Assembly: GCA_949358305.1 (NCBI GenBank)
Contig: OX442316.1
Location: 4,402,001 to 4,466,000 of the forward strand
Direction of reading: 5' to 3'
Source of the DNA: Strigamia acuminata
Taxonomy: Eukaryota > Arthropoda > Chilopoda > Geophilomorpha > Linotaeniidae
DNA length: 64,000 nucleotides
The number at the start of each line of letters is the position of its first letter. Position 1 is the stretch's first letter. The notes under the pieces were generated by a model. It worked only from the letters and a program-made list of their open reading frames with translations, ran no database searches and had not been told where the DNA came from. The translations under genes were made by a program, and so were the position numbers. Positions 12,701 through 27,600 of this stretch are shown here, piece by piece.

Positions 12701-15700
12701 TAGTCGTTTTGGTCAATTTAGACATTTATTTTAGTCGTTTTGGTCAATTTAGACAATTATTTTAGTCGCTTTGGTCAGTTTTAGACTATGTGGTTCAAAA
12801 TACATTGGAATTATATTGCAATTGCGTTTTGGAATACATTTTTGCGTGCTATTCGTATGCAAATGATAATATATTTGGAATGCAATATTGTTGAATGGGC
12901 ATTCCGCGTTCTATTGGAGTATTTAACGGTATACAAGCAAATTTAAGGAGAGAAAATATGTGGGAATACAAGATCCAAATTGCATGTACTAGAGCTCTTT
13001 ATTGGCTAGAAAAGTAAGGCAAAAACCATCATTTAACCTTCCAAGAGTGACCATGGGGAGTTTCTTAATGCTAATGAAATTTCTGCTATTGCACAGATTA
13101 AAACACTTTCCACTTCCACCCATTAATATTAATATGAAATTTTTTTTTCTTACACCATAAACTTTCCTCGAAACACAAAAATCTAAATTTTAAAACGAAA
13201 AAAAAAAAATTATTTTTTTTAAAAAAAACAAAATATTAAATTTTTCATGTTTTACAAAACGAAATCTGTCGTATATTAAAGTGGAATGATTCATATTAAG
13301 CAAATGGATGGGAAGATGGCGGGGGGTGCTGGGGGTGTGTGTTGCGTCACGTTGTCGTCTCGGCAAGGGAGAGGGGTGGCGGTAAGAAATCGATCAAGCC
13401 ACGCCTAGAATTGGAACGCGCTCTTCTTCCTTTCCCATCCCGTGAATTGCGCAATGGCAGCGTCCTAATCCCAGTCGAGATTTTGTTTGATGTTTACCGA
13501 TACCTGGCAAACGCTTTGCACTGCCCACACGGGAACGGGCACCCGAGGGGGGCGGAAGGGGGCGCTTTTGCAATTGTCGTTGTCGAACCTCCTGACTCTG
13601 ACGGGACATTCGATATCTTCGTCCACGACGCGCTCCGTATCACGACGACATGCACAATTCATTTCGTTTCTCAATTCTTCGTACGAGCCGAAATTCGCGT
13701 GTCGACGATCCTAATGGTGATTGGCGGTCGAGCAAAGCTTCGCCATTAGGTGTCGTGCCGCCACCTAATGGTATTCGTCTTTGGCGCGCCTGTCTTCCTC
13801 ATTATCCCCTTGCTAACACCCACCCCATCGTACCTTTCAACATTGCGTCTACGTTTTAACTTTGTTAGATGTCTCATTTCCGATTCTGCACGAACAAAGA
13901 CAATTTCGAAAAAAATTTTGAAAAAAAAAATTTTTTTTTAGCACGAAAATGTTAAAACGGAAACGGGTTAAGACGAAAGTGCGTTTTGAGGTGTTTAGGG
14001 CGTTTTGATTGGGGGGTTATGACGGAGGAAAGTGTTGAAAAGGGTCAGTTGGTGACTATAACTTGGATGTGCGTTGAGGAGTGTTTTTTTTTTTTCGTTT
14101 CGTGTTAAAGGTGGAGGATGAAGGGTTTGCAATAATGCAATAAGCGGCTTCAATCGCGCCAATGGCGACAAGTTCTCCTATACATAAATTGGCGAATTCC
14201 TGGCATTATTTTCTGGGGTTGGATTTTTTTTTTTTAAATTTATGAGAAAATAAGGATAAATTGCAATGAAAATGCATAAATTCCTATACAATTATTAAAA
14301 AATATTTCTAGAAGGAACTTGAAATCCATCAAGGAAAATTGATTGCAACACCTGAAATATTATCATTAATTTTATCCTTATGAGAAATTAATTACATTTA
14401 AATATAAAATAAAACGACACAACAGACCGTGTCTGAATTCCAGTAGTGAGCTGTGTTGGGCCCATTTCTATAATTTCTATAAAATTTCTACAAAATTTCT
14501 ATAATTTTAAAGAATTAGCTTTTTGGTTTAACAAAATGACAAAAGACGAATTATCTTCTCCTTAAATTACTTAAAGAAGTGACTTAAAGTGAACCAAAAA
14601 GACGGCTACTCTACACCACGTGTTAACAATAGCCAATAGCAGGCGCAAAAGAGATACGACACTTCTATAAGTCAAAGAAATGATTTCAATTTCAATCTCA
14701 ATTCTCTTATTTGAAGATACGACGTAAAAACAAGTATGGCAAAGTCATTACGCACTAAAAACTGAACTGAAAAAAAGGCTACGCTACACCACGTGTTAAC
14801 AATAGCCAATAGCAGGCGCAGAAGAGATAAGACACTTCTATAAGTCAAAGAAATGATTTCAATTTCAATCTCAATTCTCTTATTTGAAGATACGACGTAA
14901 AAACAAATTTGGCGAAGTCATTTCAGACAAATAAATCAACTCCTCTTTCGACGATTAAATGCCGCTAGTGAAATTCTAGCTAATTGTGTCGCCAATAACG
15001 AAATCCAGCATGTCCAGCAAGTTATTAACCTCCAATACTATACACAACAACCCTCCACTTCCCCACTCCAAACAAATGTACACACTTTATCTAACACACA
15101 CACCTATCCAACTAATCCCTCCACTCGTGAATTATTGCTTGTTTATCGAGGGAAAACCACCTCCGAAATTCCCATACCCAATAAAGAGTAAAACCAACCC
15201 TTAAAGGTCAAACAAACCCTACAATCGTCCATCCTTTTTAATTACCACACGACCTTTAACGATACGAACAATGAATAATAAAAAAAAATACAAGAGATAT
15301 TGTGTCTAGCCATTTTTTTGGCCAGTTGACTACGTGTTTGTTCTTCCATTTTTCTTGGCTCTTAATTGGGCGCCTCCCATCCCTCGGGGCGAGGAACAGA
15401 TGGAAGAGCTGAAGAAGGGGAGGTGGGGGGGTCGTAAAGGACGGAAAGATGCTTGAAGCGTGTCTCCGGGAAACATTGGAGTGAGCGCCATTGTACGAGG
15501 CGTCGCCATTGTTTATGTCACCTCGTCACGCGCCGTTTGTCCACCTTGTGTTTACCTCTTCGTCTAGTCTTTGCCCGTGGTTGGGGGCTTATTGACGAAT
15601 TTGTGGCGTGTCAATCGACTTCCGGTGCGGGTTGAGTGACACTCGAGGCCGATTGAAACGGGTTTCGCAAGTGGGAGTTTCTTGAGGGACGCGGCAGCTG

Positions 15701-18700
15701 CGGCCAGTGAAATGTGGGCAATAAGGGAGCCGTTGGTGGTGCAAGACGCCATGTTTCTCTTTGGCTTGCTTGTTCTTGGCTTCCCCTGAGAACGGCGTAA
15801 ATTGAAAAGTTTAATCCGCACATGCAGCACTAATCGCACTTGCACCGGGTTAGGTTCTCCAGCGTGTAGACCAACGGTGACCCATTAGAGCTACCGTTGG
15901 ATTCAATTTCATCTCGAGATCAAACAAAAGGGGGCAGTTTTCATTGTGGCGTGCGTGACCTTGTTTGGAAATGGGACAAAACGGGTGAATGAGTGAGGTT
16001 TGGGAAATGGTGTTTTTGATGCTTTTAGTTGTTTATGGTCGAAAGAATGGATTTTTGGTAGGGAAAATGGATTTTTTCGTAGAGGAAAGTGGATTTTTGG
16101 ACGAAAAAATGGATTTTTAGTCGGAAAAATTGATTTTTAGTCGGAAAAAATGGATTTTTGGTCGGAAATAATGGATTTTTGGTCGGAAAAAATGGATTTT
16201 TGGTCGGAAAAAATGGATTTTTGGTGGGAAAAAATGGATTTTTGCTCGGAAAAAATGGATTTTTAGTTGCCAAAATGGATTTTTAGTTGCCAAAATGAAT
16301 TTTTAGTCGCAAAAATGGATATTTAGTCCCAAAAATGGATTTTTAATCGCAAAAATGGATATTTAGTCCCAAAAATAAGTTTTTAATCGCAAAAATAGAT
16401 ATTTAGTCCCAAAAATAAATTTTTGTCGCAAAAATGGATTTTTAGTCGCAAAAATGGATTTTTAGTCGCAAAAATGGATTTTTAATCGCAAAAATGAATT
16501 TTTAGTCGCAAAAATGGATTTTTGGTCGGAAAAATATGTTAAAACTGGGCGATTAAATGATAAATTGGAATTTTAATTGCCGTTTACTTGTAAAACCGAA
16601 AAACCAAACTACAAACACACACAAAAGCGATACAATCTCACACGCATTCGTAGTTCTGCTTTTGTCTTCCGCTTTTCCTGTTTATACACTCACACCAAAA
16701 TCCCACATAAAGAGAAACTTTGAATGCACCTTATTTTTATTCGAATTTTTCCCTTTTAAACCTCACCTTTAAGTCTATAGATTAACGTGGGAAGAGCAAC
16801 AACGATTCCTCTTGCTCTACTATTAACAAAACAGCAATGCAATTTCATGGGAGGAAAAAAGAAAAGAAAAGACTTAGCTCATTTTAACGATATGTAAATT
16901 GTGTAAATCCAATTCCAAAAAAAAAAAAAAAAAAAAAAAAAACTCTATTGACTTTTACGGCCACCATTTTGCAATTAATCTGTTTTCAAGGCAGTTAATT
17001 ATTTTCTCCATTTGTACTCCTCCTTCCGATCTTATTGCGATCACGTCCATCGATTTTTTTTGTCGTGTTTCGGAATCAGTCGGTCACGTGCACAGACGGA
17101 AGTTGTTTCTGTCGAAATGTTATCGCATTGAAAAAAAATTTTTTTTATGTCATCGACATATGTCAGATCAAGAATCGGATGGTGAAATTCATTTTTCGGC
17201 GCTTGGAAATCGATTTTTAAAATAAAAATTAAAAATTAAAAATTAAAAAAATTTTTAAAAATCGAAAAACAAATCAAATGAAATCAATTAATCCGTTTTC
17301 ATTCATGTTGAAAATTTGTTGTTGGGGTGTAATCAATTGCGTCGGCATCTCACCTGAACCGCATTTGTGCTGATTCGTGCACTGCAAATCCGACTGCAGC
17401 TTTATTGCCATGGTAACGAGGCGAAAACATGGTAGGAGAAAAGAAGCGAAGCCTCCCCCTCTTTTATAATTTTTGCAAGCGTCGCTGGATATGAGTATAA
17501 AAAGAGGGTGGAGATATAAAATTTGTGCTTGTGTGCGCACGCGTGCAACTCCACCCCGCATATTTAATGCCGGACCACTTAAGCCCCGAAATGAGCTTGA
17601 AAGCAGAGACTAAAGGCTTAGAAATTTCATCACTCGGGCGAAAAAAAATATATATAAAAAAAAAAAAAAAAAAAAAAAAATGGACGTGTGCGTGTCGGAA
17701 TCGAATGGGACCTCCTAGGAGGAAAATGGGTTTGGGAGAAAAATGTAGTTAGTATGGAGTTTCTTATGGAATGGAGTTGAAGATGAAGAAATGAGGGAGA
17801 AAAGACTAAAAGAGCGTGTTTGGTTGTGTTTTCTTTGTTTTGTGTGTTAGATATCTGGTGATTATTTTATTTTCTTGAGAGACGTTAATTACTGAGTTGG
17901 AAAACAATCTCGGTGCGAATTTCCATATTTTTCATTAATTTTTTTTTTCTATGGCGCTATTTTTGGTTTTTTTTTTTTTTTTGGTTTTTTTTTTTTTTTT
18001 TTTTTTTTGAGGGGGTTTTAATTCTGTTTTTTTTTCTTTCTTTCTTGGGAGTTGTCAAGAACACGCAAATTGACCTGAAATAATCCGGTCTAATGCGACT
18101 TAGCTAAAGGGGGTAGAATTAGATGTGAAAATAACATGAAAGTTTTGAAATTGTTTTTGCAAGTTTTTGTCATTCGAAATGGGATTTTTTTTTGCTCATT
18201 ATTTTAGTGCTTAAATATCGGCGTTTTAGCTGCTAGTTTTGGTAAATTTTGTGTTTTTTCTTATTAAATAGATGAATTTCGGCATTTTAGCTGCTAATTT
18301 TGGCATTTTAGCTGCTAATTTTGATAAATTTTATGCTTTTTCTTATTAAATGGATCAATTTCGGCATTTTAGCTGCTAATTTCGGCATTTTAGCTGCTAA
18401 TTTCGGCATTTTAGCTGCTAATTTCGGCATTTTAGCTGCTAATTTCGGCATTTTAGCTGCTAATTTCGGCATTTTAGCTGCTAATTTTGGTAAATTTTGT
18501 GCTTTTTCTTATTAAATGGATCAATTTCGGCATTTTAGCTGCTAGTTTTGGTTGATTTTGTGCTTTTTCTTACTAATTGAATGAATTTCGACATTTTATC
18601 CGCTAATTTTGCAAAATTCTCTGTTTTGTTCTTACTTATTTAATGGATTTCAGCATTTTAGCTACTAATTTTAGTAAATTTTGTACTTTTTTTCATACTA

Positions 18701-21667
18701 ATCGGATAAATCCCGACATTTTCCCTGCTAATTTCAACAATTCATCCCTAAAATCCCCCAACAACAAAAAAAACCAAAAAAAAAAACCCAAAAACAATTT
18801 CTGAAACAACCCACATCGATCCTTTGACCGTCCAATTAACCCTTTTCTTTTCACGCAGCCATTTTTAATTTTCCGATGCATTAATCCCGTATTCAAAGAG
18901 TTAAAGCGAGCGCGCACGCATTCAAAAAGCAAAAATTAAGCAAAACGAAAAAAAAAGTCCAATTCAATATTAATTGCCAGTGGGGGGTCCATTTTAAGAA
19001 CACAGACGAGGGTCGAGCGGAGAAATGATGAAGCAGGCGCCGCCAGGTGTATCGAACGCGGCGGATCGATGGCGCGTCTACCTGCGAGTGCACCTGGGAC
19101 GCGCCATCCGTCTCGTTCTCTCGAGGAACATCCGCCCACGAGCAGAAAATGGAACTGGCGAGTGGTGACCAACTCACTAAACGATGCCAACATACTCAAA
19201 CTGCACCTGTCACTCGTTACCATGGATACAAAAGCATCAACAGTCTTTGTTTGCACATGGTGGCGCGCATCAGTGTCCACTTGATTTTTACGACATGTTC
19301 AATTGACGTGTTTCGCCTCCATTTTCTCCCTTCTTTTATTTTTATTTCTTGTCCATTCGCACTTGCGCGCCATCGATTCGCTGCTTTAATGCCATTTGTT
19401 GATGAGAGATATGAATAATAAACGCAGCTGTTCGAATCGGACGAATATCGCTTCGGGTTTTTAATTCGTCCATGTTTGATGCGTTGGAAATATTTGCACG
19501 TTTTTAATGCGGGCTTGTCTATTTTTTTTTTTTTTTTTTTTTTTTTTTTCGATTGATTTAAATTGGATTTCGGGTTTTAGTTGGTGGTTTGGGTATGTAA
19601 ATGTCATGTCGGTGTCGTTTCTATATTTTATATATTTTTTTCTTTTTTGACGGGCTGCCATTTGTGGAGTTAGAAAGTTGACGTTGGATGTGGCTTATAG
19701 ACCAGCATGAAGCAAATACGGCAGAAAATTGCATTTAAATACATGAATTTTTTACGTTGAGAAATTATTCAGACGTAGTTTGATGCTCTTTAGCGTTCAT
19801 GTGTTTTATACTGGTGTGTGTGTGCATAATTCGTTAAGTAACACCGTAAAGCGTAATGAGGTTTGTTTGTGTGGGACGAAAATCGCGAAATTCGAAAAAT
19901 TTAAAAATTTGATTTTTTTGGGTGAAATAAATTGTTTTAATTGATTTTTAGTCAAATTAGCATCGAAATAGTATTTAAAATGCGTGAATTTTTAGCTAAA
20001 ATAAATTGTTTTGGTTGTTTTTTTTGTAAAATTAGCAACGAAATCGCATAAACAAAATTTAAAAGTTCGATTTTTAGGCTTGAAAAAAATTTATTTAATT
20101 GATTTTAAGTCTAATAAGCAGCTAAATCGTATTCAAAATGCATAAGCAGAATTATATACTCGATTTTTAGCTAAAATAAATTGTTTTAATTGATTTTAAG
20201 TCAAATTGGAATCTAAAAAATTTGATTTTTTGACTAAAATAAATTATTGAAATTAATTTTATGTCTATTTAGCATTTAAATCGCATTCAAAATACATAAG
20301 CACAATTTATAAATTTTATTTTTAGCTTAAAATAAATTATTTTAAATTGAATTTGCATCAAAATCGCATTCAAAATGTAAAAATTAGATTTTATTCGGCT
20401 AAAATAAACAGTTTCAATTGATTTTAAGTCAAATCAACATCTAAATTGCATTCAAAATGCATGAAAAGTTCACAAGTTTGTTGAAACAAATGTGCGAAAG
20501 ATGCAATATTTATTCAATGGCTGCAACCCCGCCCTTTTAATTCCAACGCAGGCGCACTTTGATTCTTGTTTTGACTTTTTGACTCCTCTTTTAGCACTCG
20601 TGACCCCTTTAATCCCGCCAACTGATTGGCCGAGGCGTGTCTTTGATCCATTTGGGTGTGTTCTCGCTCCTTTCATGCTTTTATTTTTGAAATTTTATCA
20701 AATTCTCTTAAGAGGAAAGTCTCGTTCGTGCAACTCAACTTTTCAGATGTTGTCTTTTCCATTTCCCAATGCGTGTGATGCGATAAGAAATTCTTATGTT
20801 CAAAAGAAAGAAAGAAAGAAAGAATGGGGAAGAAAATCGCACTTTTATTTTCTTTTATTTTCTTTCTGGGGTTTCTGTGGTTTGAATTGCGGCGCTGCAA
20901 ACTGAGGTGATTTGTTTGTGCAAAAATGTTTTTATTTTTATTTATTTTTATTTTATTTTTATTTTTATTTTTCGAATGGTAAACATTTTCTCGCTTGTGG
21001 TCGATTTGGTTGAGTTGCACTCATTACTTTTCTCTCGTTTATTCTCTTTCTCTGTTTCGCATTTTATTTTCCTCGTTCGGGTATCGATGCATGATTCAAC
21101 ACATTGTGAAACAGGTGGCGTGCACCTGGACTTCCTTTTGCGATTGACGTCATTTTGTGAATGGACCAATCAGTGCGCCAGGTGTGGAGGCCATTTTCAT
21201 TTGGATTGTGGAGTATGGAATAGAGTCAACAAATTTATGCATTAATTTGTGTGGGGAAATATTCGTTTATAAATAAATATTTGTATGTGTATAAATTATT
21301 TGATGGGATTGGAAAATTGTTCGTTATAAAATTAAGTCGAATATTGGAAAAATTAAATCAGCAGCGCTGAGCTTGAGGTTTTAAATTAAATTTTCGTGGA
21401 AAATAATTAAATTATAAATTCCAAGTCTGAAATAAATTCCTAAAACGACATTAAAAGTTCGTTTTAATCGATTTTCCACTATAGTGGCGATTAATAACAT
21501 TAAAATCATTTGAAAAATCAAATTTAGAAACAAAATAACAAATAATCGATTATTTCATTTAAAAAATAAAAAATTAAAAATCGATATCCATAACCCCCCG
21601 TTAAACGAATTTAATTATTCATAAACAAACCCACAAATTCCACTTTTTTAAAAAAAAAAATCGATAT

Positions 21668-21698
<31 letters not shown>

Positions 21699-24600
21699 TA
21701 TTTAATTAATCATGAAAAACCTAAAAAGATAAGATTTTACCATTAAAAAAAAAAATCGACCCAAAAAAAAAAAAACCTAAATATCGATTTCTAATTAAAA
21801 ATTCCAATTTACTTCCCCGAAAGGCCGAAATCCAAAAAAAAAACCAAACCAAAAAAAAAAAATCACATTTCCAATCATTGCCAACCCTTTAATCCTCCGA
21901 AAAACACTTAAAATCATTTATTCCTTCATCTATTACTGTCCATTTCTGCTTCTTTTTCTCCCCCATTACATCGCAATCGATTTCTTTCTCTATCGAGCAA
22001 AAAGAAATCAAATTGTATCGTATTTTTTGCCCGCGACCTGAATCGCCCTTTCTTCTTTCCGTACCGAATCCTTTTTATTTGCTCTTGTAATTGAGGCTTC
22101 CGTCTCTCTGTTGTCAGGTCATCGTCGACACCTCACTCCCCCTTTCACATTGTTTTGTGAAGGCCGAGAGGCTCGTGCAACGCACGAGCCAGCGCCATCA
22201 TTATGTTCACTTGAGTGAATTTTCCCCGCGTCTAGTGGACATAGAGTCATGCCAGGGGGCAGCAATTGGCCCGGAAACAGGAAGTCGGTTCCATTATGAA
22301 TTTATTGCCACAAAAAAAGATCAATTTGATATAAGATTCATTAAAAAAAAAATTAAAAGAATTATAATTTCGCCACCAGGTGGAGTTTGGCGGTGTCCCA
22401 GAGGGGGAAGTCTTATCTGAGGCCCAGGTGTCAGCTCGTGTACGTACACCAGGTGCTACTAGGTGCGGGGGGGTTAATAATGCTTTGTGTGTCAGTCACG
22501 TGAGTTCCGTTCGCGTGCCTCTGTGGATGCAGCTGCTGCCATTTTTATTCTCTTTTGCTTCTTCGTTGTGTTTTCGACCGTTCGTCTTTGTCGTGCGCAT
22601 GTCAAAACACACTCTCGCGTGAGGGATGGTTTAAAGTGGTGTAAATATGTATTTGGGAATTGGATTTAAAGTTTTAGCGCTACGGAATCACGGCGGATGT
22701 TTGGATTTGGTTGTTTTTCGGGGAAATTAATTTTTTGGATAAATATTTTGCTTTTTATTCATTTGGGAATTAATTTGGAGGGTTTTTTTGAATTTTAATT
22801 AAAATTTGGTTTATTTTTAAAGGAAATTAATTTTTTTTATGTTATTTTTATGGGGATTAATTAGAAAGACTTTTTTTTTGTTAGAATTGTCGATTAAATT
22901 CGGTTTATTTTTGGGAAAATCAATTTTTTTGTGAAAAAATTTTTTCGCGTTTTATTCCTATGGGAGAAATTTGAATTTTCTTGATAATTTATTTCGATTG
23001 AAAAATAGAAACAATTTCCATATTATTCCGAGTTTATCTTCATAAAAGTCATCTGACACGCACCTGGCGCCCACGAAAAATACAAAAATAACCAGTTTGC
23101 TATGAGTTTCGATTTTCGATTTATATATATACATACACGGTTGTAAAATTTAAAATTTCTTTTTCTATCTTTTTTTTCCTCTTCGCCCGGTTAGAAAAAA
23201 AAACAGCAAACAACTCGGAATTGCTTTTTGTTGTTTGCTAAAACCGAATTTGTTTGCATTCCAAACAGCACATGCAAGACTTTCGATTTCCAACTCCACA
23301 ATCTAAAAACAACCGAAAACAAACATGTATTAGCTGCTAAAACAACATTGTTGAGTGTTGCCAATACTTCTCAACAATTAAATCGACTTTTCGATTTAAA
23401 AAAAAAATCAGCGATTCAAACTCGAACCCACTCACTCTCTTTGTTTTTTGTGCATTTTTATTTCGGACGCGCCCGTTTTTCAGTTTCCTCCTCCACACTT
23501 GCGCGTGTGTTGTTGGCAGATGTCTGTGATTAATGGCGTAGTGTGCTTGGAGGCCACAATTTTTACTCTACCGGTGTTTGTTTTGTCGTCGACCACCGCC
23601 TCGCGGGTCACGTATGCTCGGAAATGACGTTGTATTTCATTTTCGATTTAGCGACGCGTTTTATCAGCGTTTTATCACCTATTCTTCAGGTGTTTAACGT
23701 GCTTTAACTCCCTTTTATTTATTTCTACCCACTCCGCATCTGTTTCTCTTGTTTGTTTCAATTTTATGTGGGTTGTTGTTGTTTTCACATCGTTTTGCTT
23801 TATCATCTATTTTTTTTAGTTCCTCGTATTTTCTAATGAATAAAAACAACAAAAAAACATGTAAAACGTTTCTAGAAACTCATTTGTTCATGCAAACGAT
23901 TTTTATTTTTATTTTTTTGATTTTTGAATCAAAAAACAATTTTCTGGGAATGTCAGCGTGCCGCCATTTTAATTTTCTTGTTTGTTGTTGTCTCCATGAC
24001 AACACGGCGGCCATTTACAAAATATGCTCGAATCTCGGCGAGTAATTCGATTTTTGTTTTCGTTTCTGCACGGATCATTATTATAAAAAAACACAATAGG
24101 TTTTTAACTATCATGGTTTATAGATACGCTAATCTATTCTTGATGAGGTGTTTACGGTGGAATATAATTTTCGTTTTTAACGTTGAAACACGTGATGAGT
24201 TGGTTTGTTCTTTTCAACTCGGGGCTCCCCGCTGACAATTGATCACAACATACTCAATTTCCGTTAATTGCCATTTCACTTTCAGCTGATATATCCGCCC
24301 ATGTTTTATATTTTTTCCTTATATATATTTTTTTTTTGTTAGTTTCATAATGAAAAATTGTTTTTCCTGCTTTCTTTTGTTCGGTCCAGGTGTAGTGTAG
24401 GTGTGTGTGTCTGTTATTTCCTTTTTCCCCTTTGCATCACATTCAATTTAACCTTCATTTTTCAAACGAGTAGAGCGGCTTGCAAATTCTGCTGGAAAAA
24501 CATCATTAAATCAACACAGTTTCACTCATTGTTTGCGTTTTAAACTGAAAAGAATTAAGTTTAAATTAACATAGTCAACTCGATAACGTAGACATGTAAA

Positions 24601-27600
24601 CAATAATATTTATTTAAAGAATTTTTACGTCGACAATATTTATTTAAACAATCAACAATATACATTTAAATGGTTTTTACATCAATATTCATTTAAATGG
24701 TTTTTACATCAATATTCATTTAAATGGTTTTTACATCAATATTCATTTAAATGGTTTTTACATCAATATTCATTTAAATGGTTTTTACATCAATATTCAT
24801 TTAAATGGTTTTTACATCAATATTTATTTGAACAGTCTTTACATCAACAATATTCGTTTAAACAGTATTTACCCCAACAATATTCATTTAAATGGTTTTT
24901 ACATCAATATTCATTTAAATGGTTTTTACATCAATATTCATTTGAACAGTTTTTACATCAACAATATTCGTTTAAACAGTATTTACCCCAACAATATTCA
25001 TTTAAACAGTTTTTACATCAACAATATTCATTTGAACAGTTTTTACGTCAACAATATTCATTTGAACAGTTTTTACATCAATAATCATTTGAACAGTTTT
25101 TATTACATTAACAATATTCGTTTAATTAAACTGTTTCTGCACCAACAATATTTGTTTAAACTGTCTCTACATCAACAATATTCGTTTAAACAGTTTTTAC
25201 ATTAACAATATTCGTTTAAACAGTTTTTACATCAACAATATTCATTTAAACTGTTTTTACATCAATATTCATTTGAACAGTTTTTACATCAATATTTATT
25301 TGAACAGTTTTTACAACAACAATATTCATTTAAACAGTTTTTACATTAACAATATTCATTTGAACAGTTTTCACATGAACAATATTCATTTAAACAGTTT
25401 TTACATCAACAATATTCATTTGAACAGTTTTTATTACATCAACAATATTCATTTGAACAGTTTTTATTACATCAACAATATTCGTTTAAACTGTTTCTAC
25501 ATCAACAATATTCATTTAAACACTTTTTTCATCAACAATATTCATTTAAACAAAGTTTACATCAATGAAAGACACTTCAACAAGCTGTGTATCAACAATT
25601 TTGTCTATATTAAGGCATAATTTATCACTTTAAAAATTTATTAATGATTAATTAGTCTTTGATAACAGTGTTTCTACACTCACTCGTCAGTTTAAAGCGT
25701 AACATTGAATGTGCAATGCCCACTTCACCTGTAAGCACAACCCCAATTGTTATCCCAAATCGATGAAGTTTCATTCTCCAGCGACGTTGTTGTTGCACTC
25801 AGTTTTACTTTTATTTATTTGTGTATCCTCCAGGCCTCAATCCACCTTCTTTTTGCACTTTCCCTCTTAATCTTACCCCCTTCTTATCTCCGCATGACAG
25901 AAAACCGTTTCCCATCTACCTGGTGGCATCAAGGGGGTTAGCGGCAATAAATCACGAGGGACCCGACTATCTACACTGACAAATGTCACGTGTCTAGCCA
26001 TAATTCATAACACAAGATTCCAAATGGCAAATGATCACCAATTTCATTTACGACCCGCCATCTTGACTTGAGGGGTTCCACGAGCCTCACCAAGCGCATC
26101 TCCGTGCAATTTGCGAGCCAGGTAGAACCGCTTTCACATGACAGCGAATCCTAGTGATTATTCAATTCCAATTTTTTATTTTTTTTTATTTTTTATTTTT
26201 ATTCTTTTCTTTTTAATTTTTATTTTTTTAATTTTATTTTTTTCGATTTTTATTTCGAGTTCTTTTTTTAATGGGTTGTTTTCTTTGGCTCTCAGCCCAA
26301 GGGTTCGTTTCACGAATGCGCATAAAACTCAGCCTGACGTGGATGCATGTTTGATGAAGTGGGAGCCACTTGAAATATCGACTCCGGATTGAGATGGGTG
26401 GAATGAAAAAGTGGAAAAGGGGCTTGGCGCTGGCCCTTTTGGACTTGGCTAGCGGTAGATCGATGGCAGTCAATCGGAGAGAGAGAAAAGGAAGTTGTAT
26501 TATTAATTAAATGGCAAAAAAGAGAAGGGAAGAGAAGGAAATGGAGGTTTCTTGTGTGTTGACTTGTTTGTTGTTGATGGGAGCTGGTAATTGGTGTTAT
26601 TTTCTGGCTATCAAGTTGTTTTGCCAATTTTGCAATCAAATCTGAGGGTGATTTTCGCTTTAAAACGATTCGTCGAGGGAAATTATCGTTGAAAATATTT
26701 TGTTTGGAGTGAATTTCGGCAAATGTTGTCTGGTAATTGGTGTCAGTCTCTGGCTGACAAGTTGTTTTGATAATTTTACAATCGAATCTAAGGGTGATTT
26801 TCGCTTAAAAGCGATTTTTATTGGTTGTTGAGCAGCCGAGGGAAATTATCGGTGAAAATTTCATTAGGTTGGAGTGAATTTCGGCAAATGTTGTCTGGTT
26901 ATTGGTGCCAGTCTCTGGCTAGCGAGTTGTTTTGATAATTTTACAATCGACTCTAAGGATAATTTTCGCTTAAAAACGATTTTTATTGGTTGTTGAGCAG
27001 CCGAGGGAAATTATCGGTGAAAATTTCATTAGGTTGGAGTTATTTCGGCATATCTTATCTGCAAATTAGTGTTTATCTTTACAGATTAATTATTGACAAG
27101 GGAAATATTTAGTTTAGATAAATCGTGAATACTGTATAAATTCCTATTCTTGCTGGTCCAGGCGTTAATTCGAGACAGTAAAATGTGATAATCACACGGA
27201 AGTGAATGGAGAATTTACAATTTATGTGTTCTTGAGTGATTTTTTTCAGTTGATTTGTGTGACTAAAATTAAGATGTCAAAAAGGATCACGTTTTATGTA
27301 ACAGATAGTGGTAAAATGTATGATTTATTGGTTTCAGTTTAAGCCGCCATATTTTATTTGATATTTCACACGTAATTGGGTATGATATGTGGGGCATAAT
27401 GGTTGAGTAGTCACATTTGCTTATGTGTCAAAATAGTGTTTTGTTTTTTTTATTATTTATTCTTCACGTTATTTTTAATTCAGTTTTAAAGAATGGAAAG
27501 ATATATTTTTGGTATTGTTTTTTTTTGTTATTGTTTTTTTTTGTTTCAGTTGAAAAACAATTCAATAAAAGACCTGTGGTTACAATATATACATCCAATT

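Noticed and set aside
13339-13749. 136-codon open frame in a GC-rich island
   Set aside because: No recognisable motif, overlapped by open frames on the other strand; GC-rich islands lose stop codons by composition.
18936-19418. Frames of 114-123 codons near 19 kb
   Set aside because: Overlapping on both strands in a GC-rich intronic island; better explained as regulatory sequence with E-boxes.
24828-25620. Asn/Tyr/His repeat proteins of 115-125 residues
   Set aside because: They are translations of the 27/30-bp minisatellite in cpo intron 1.
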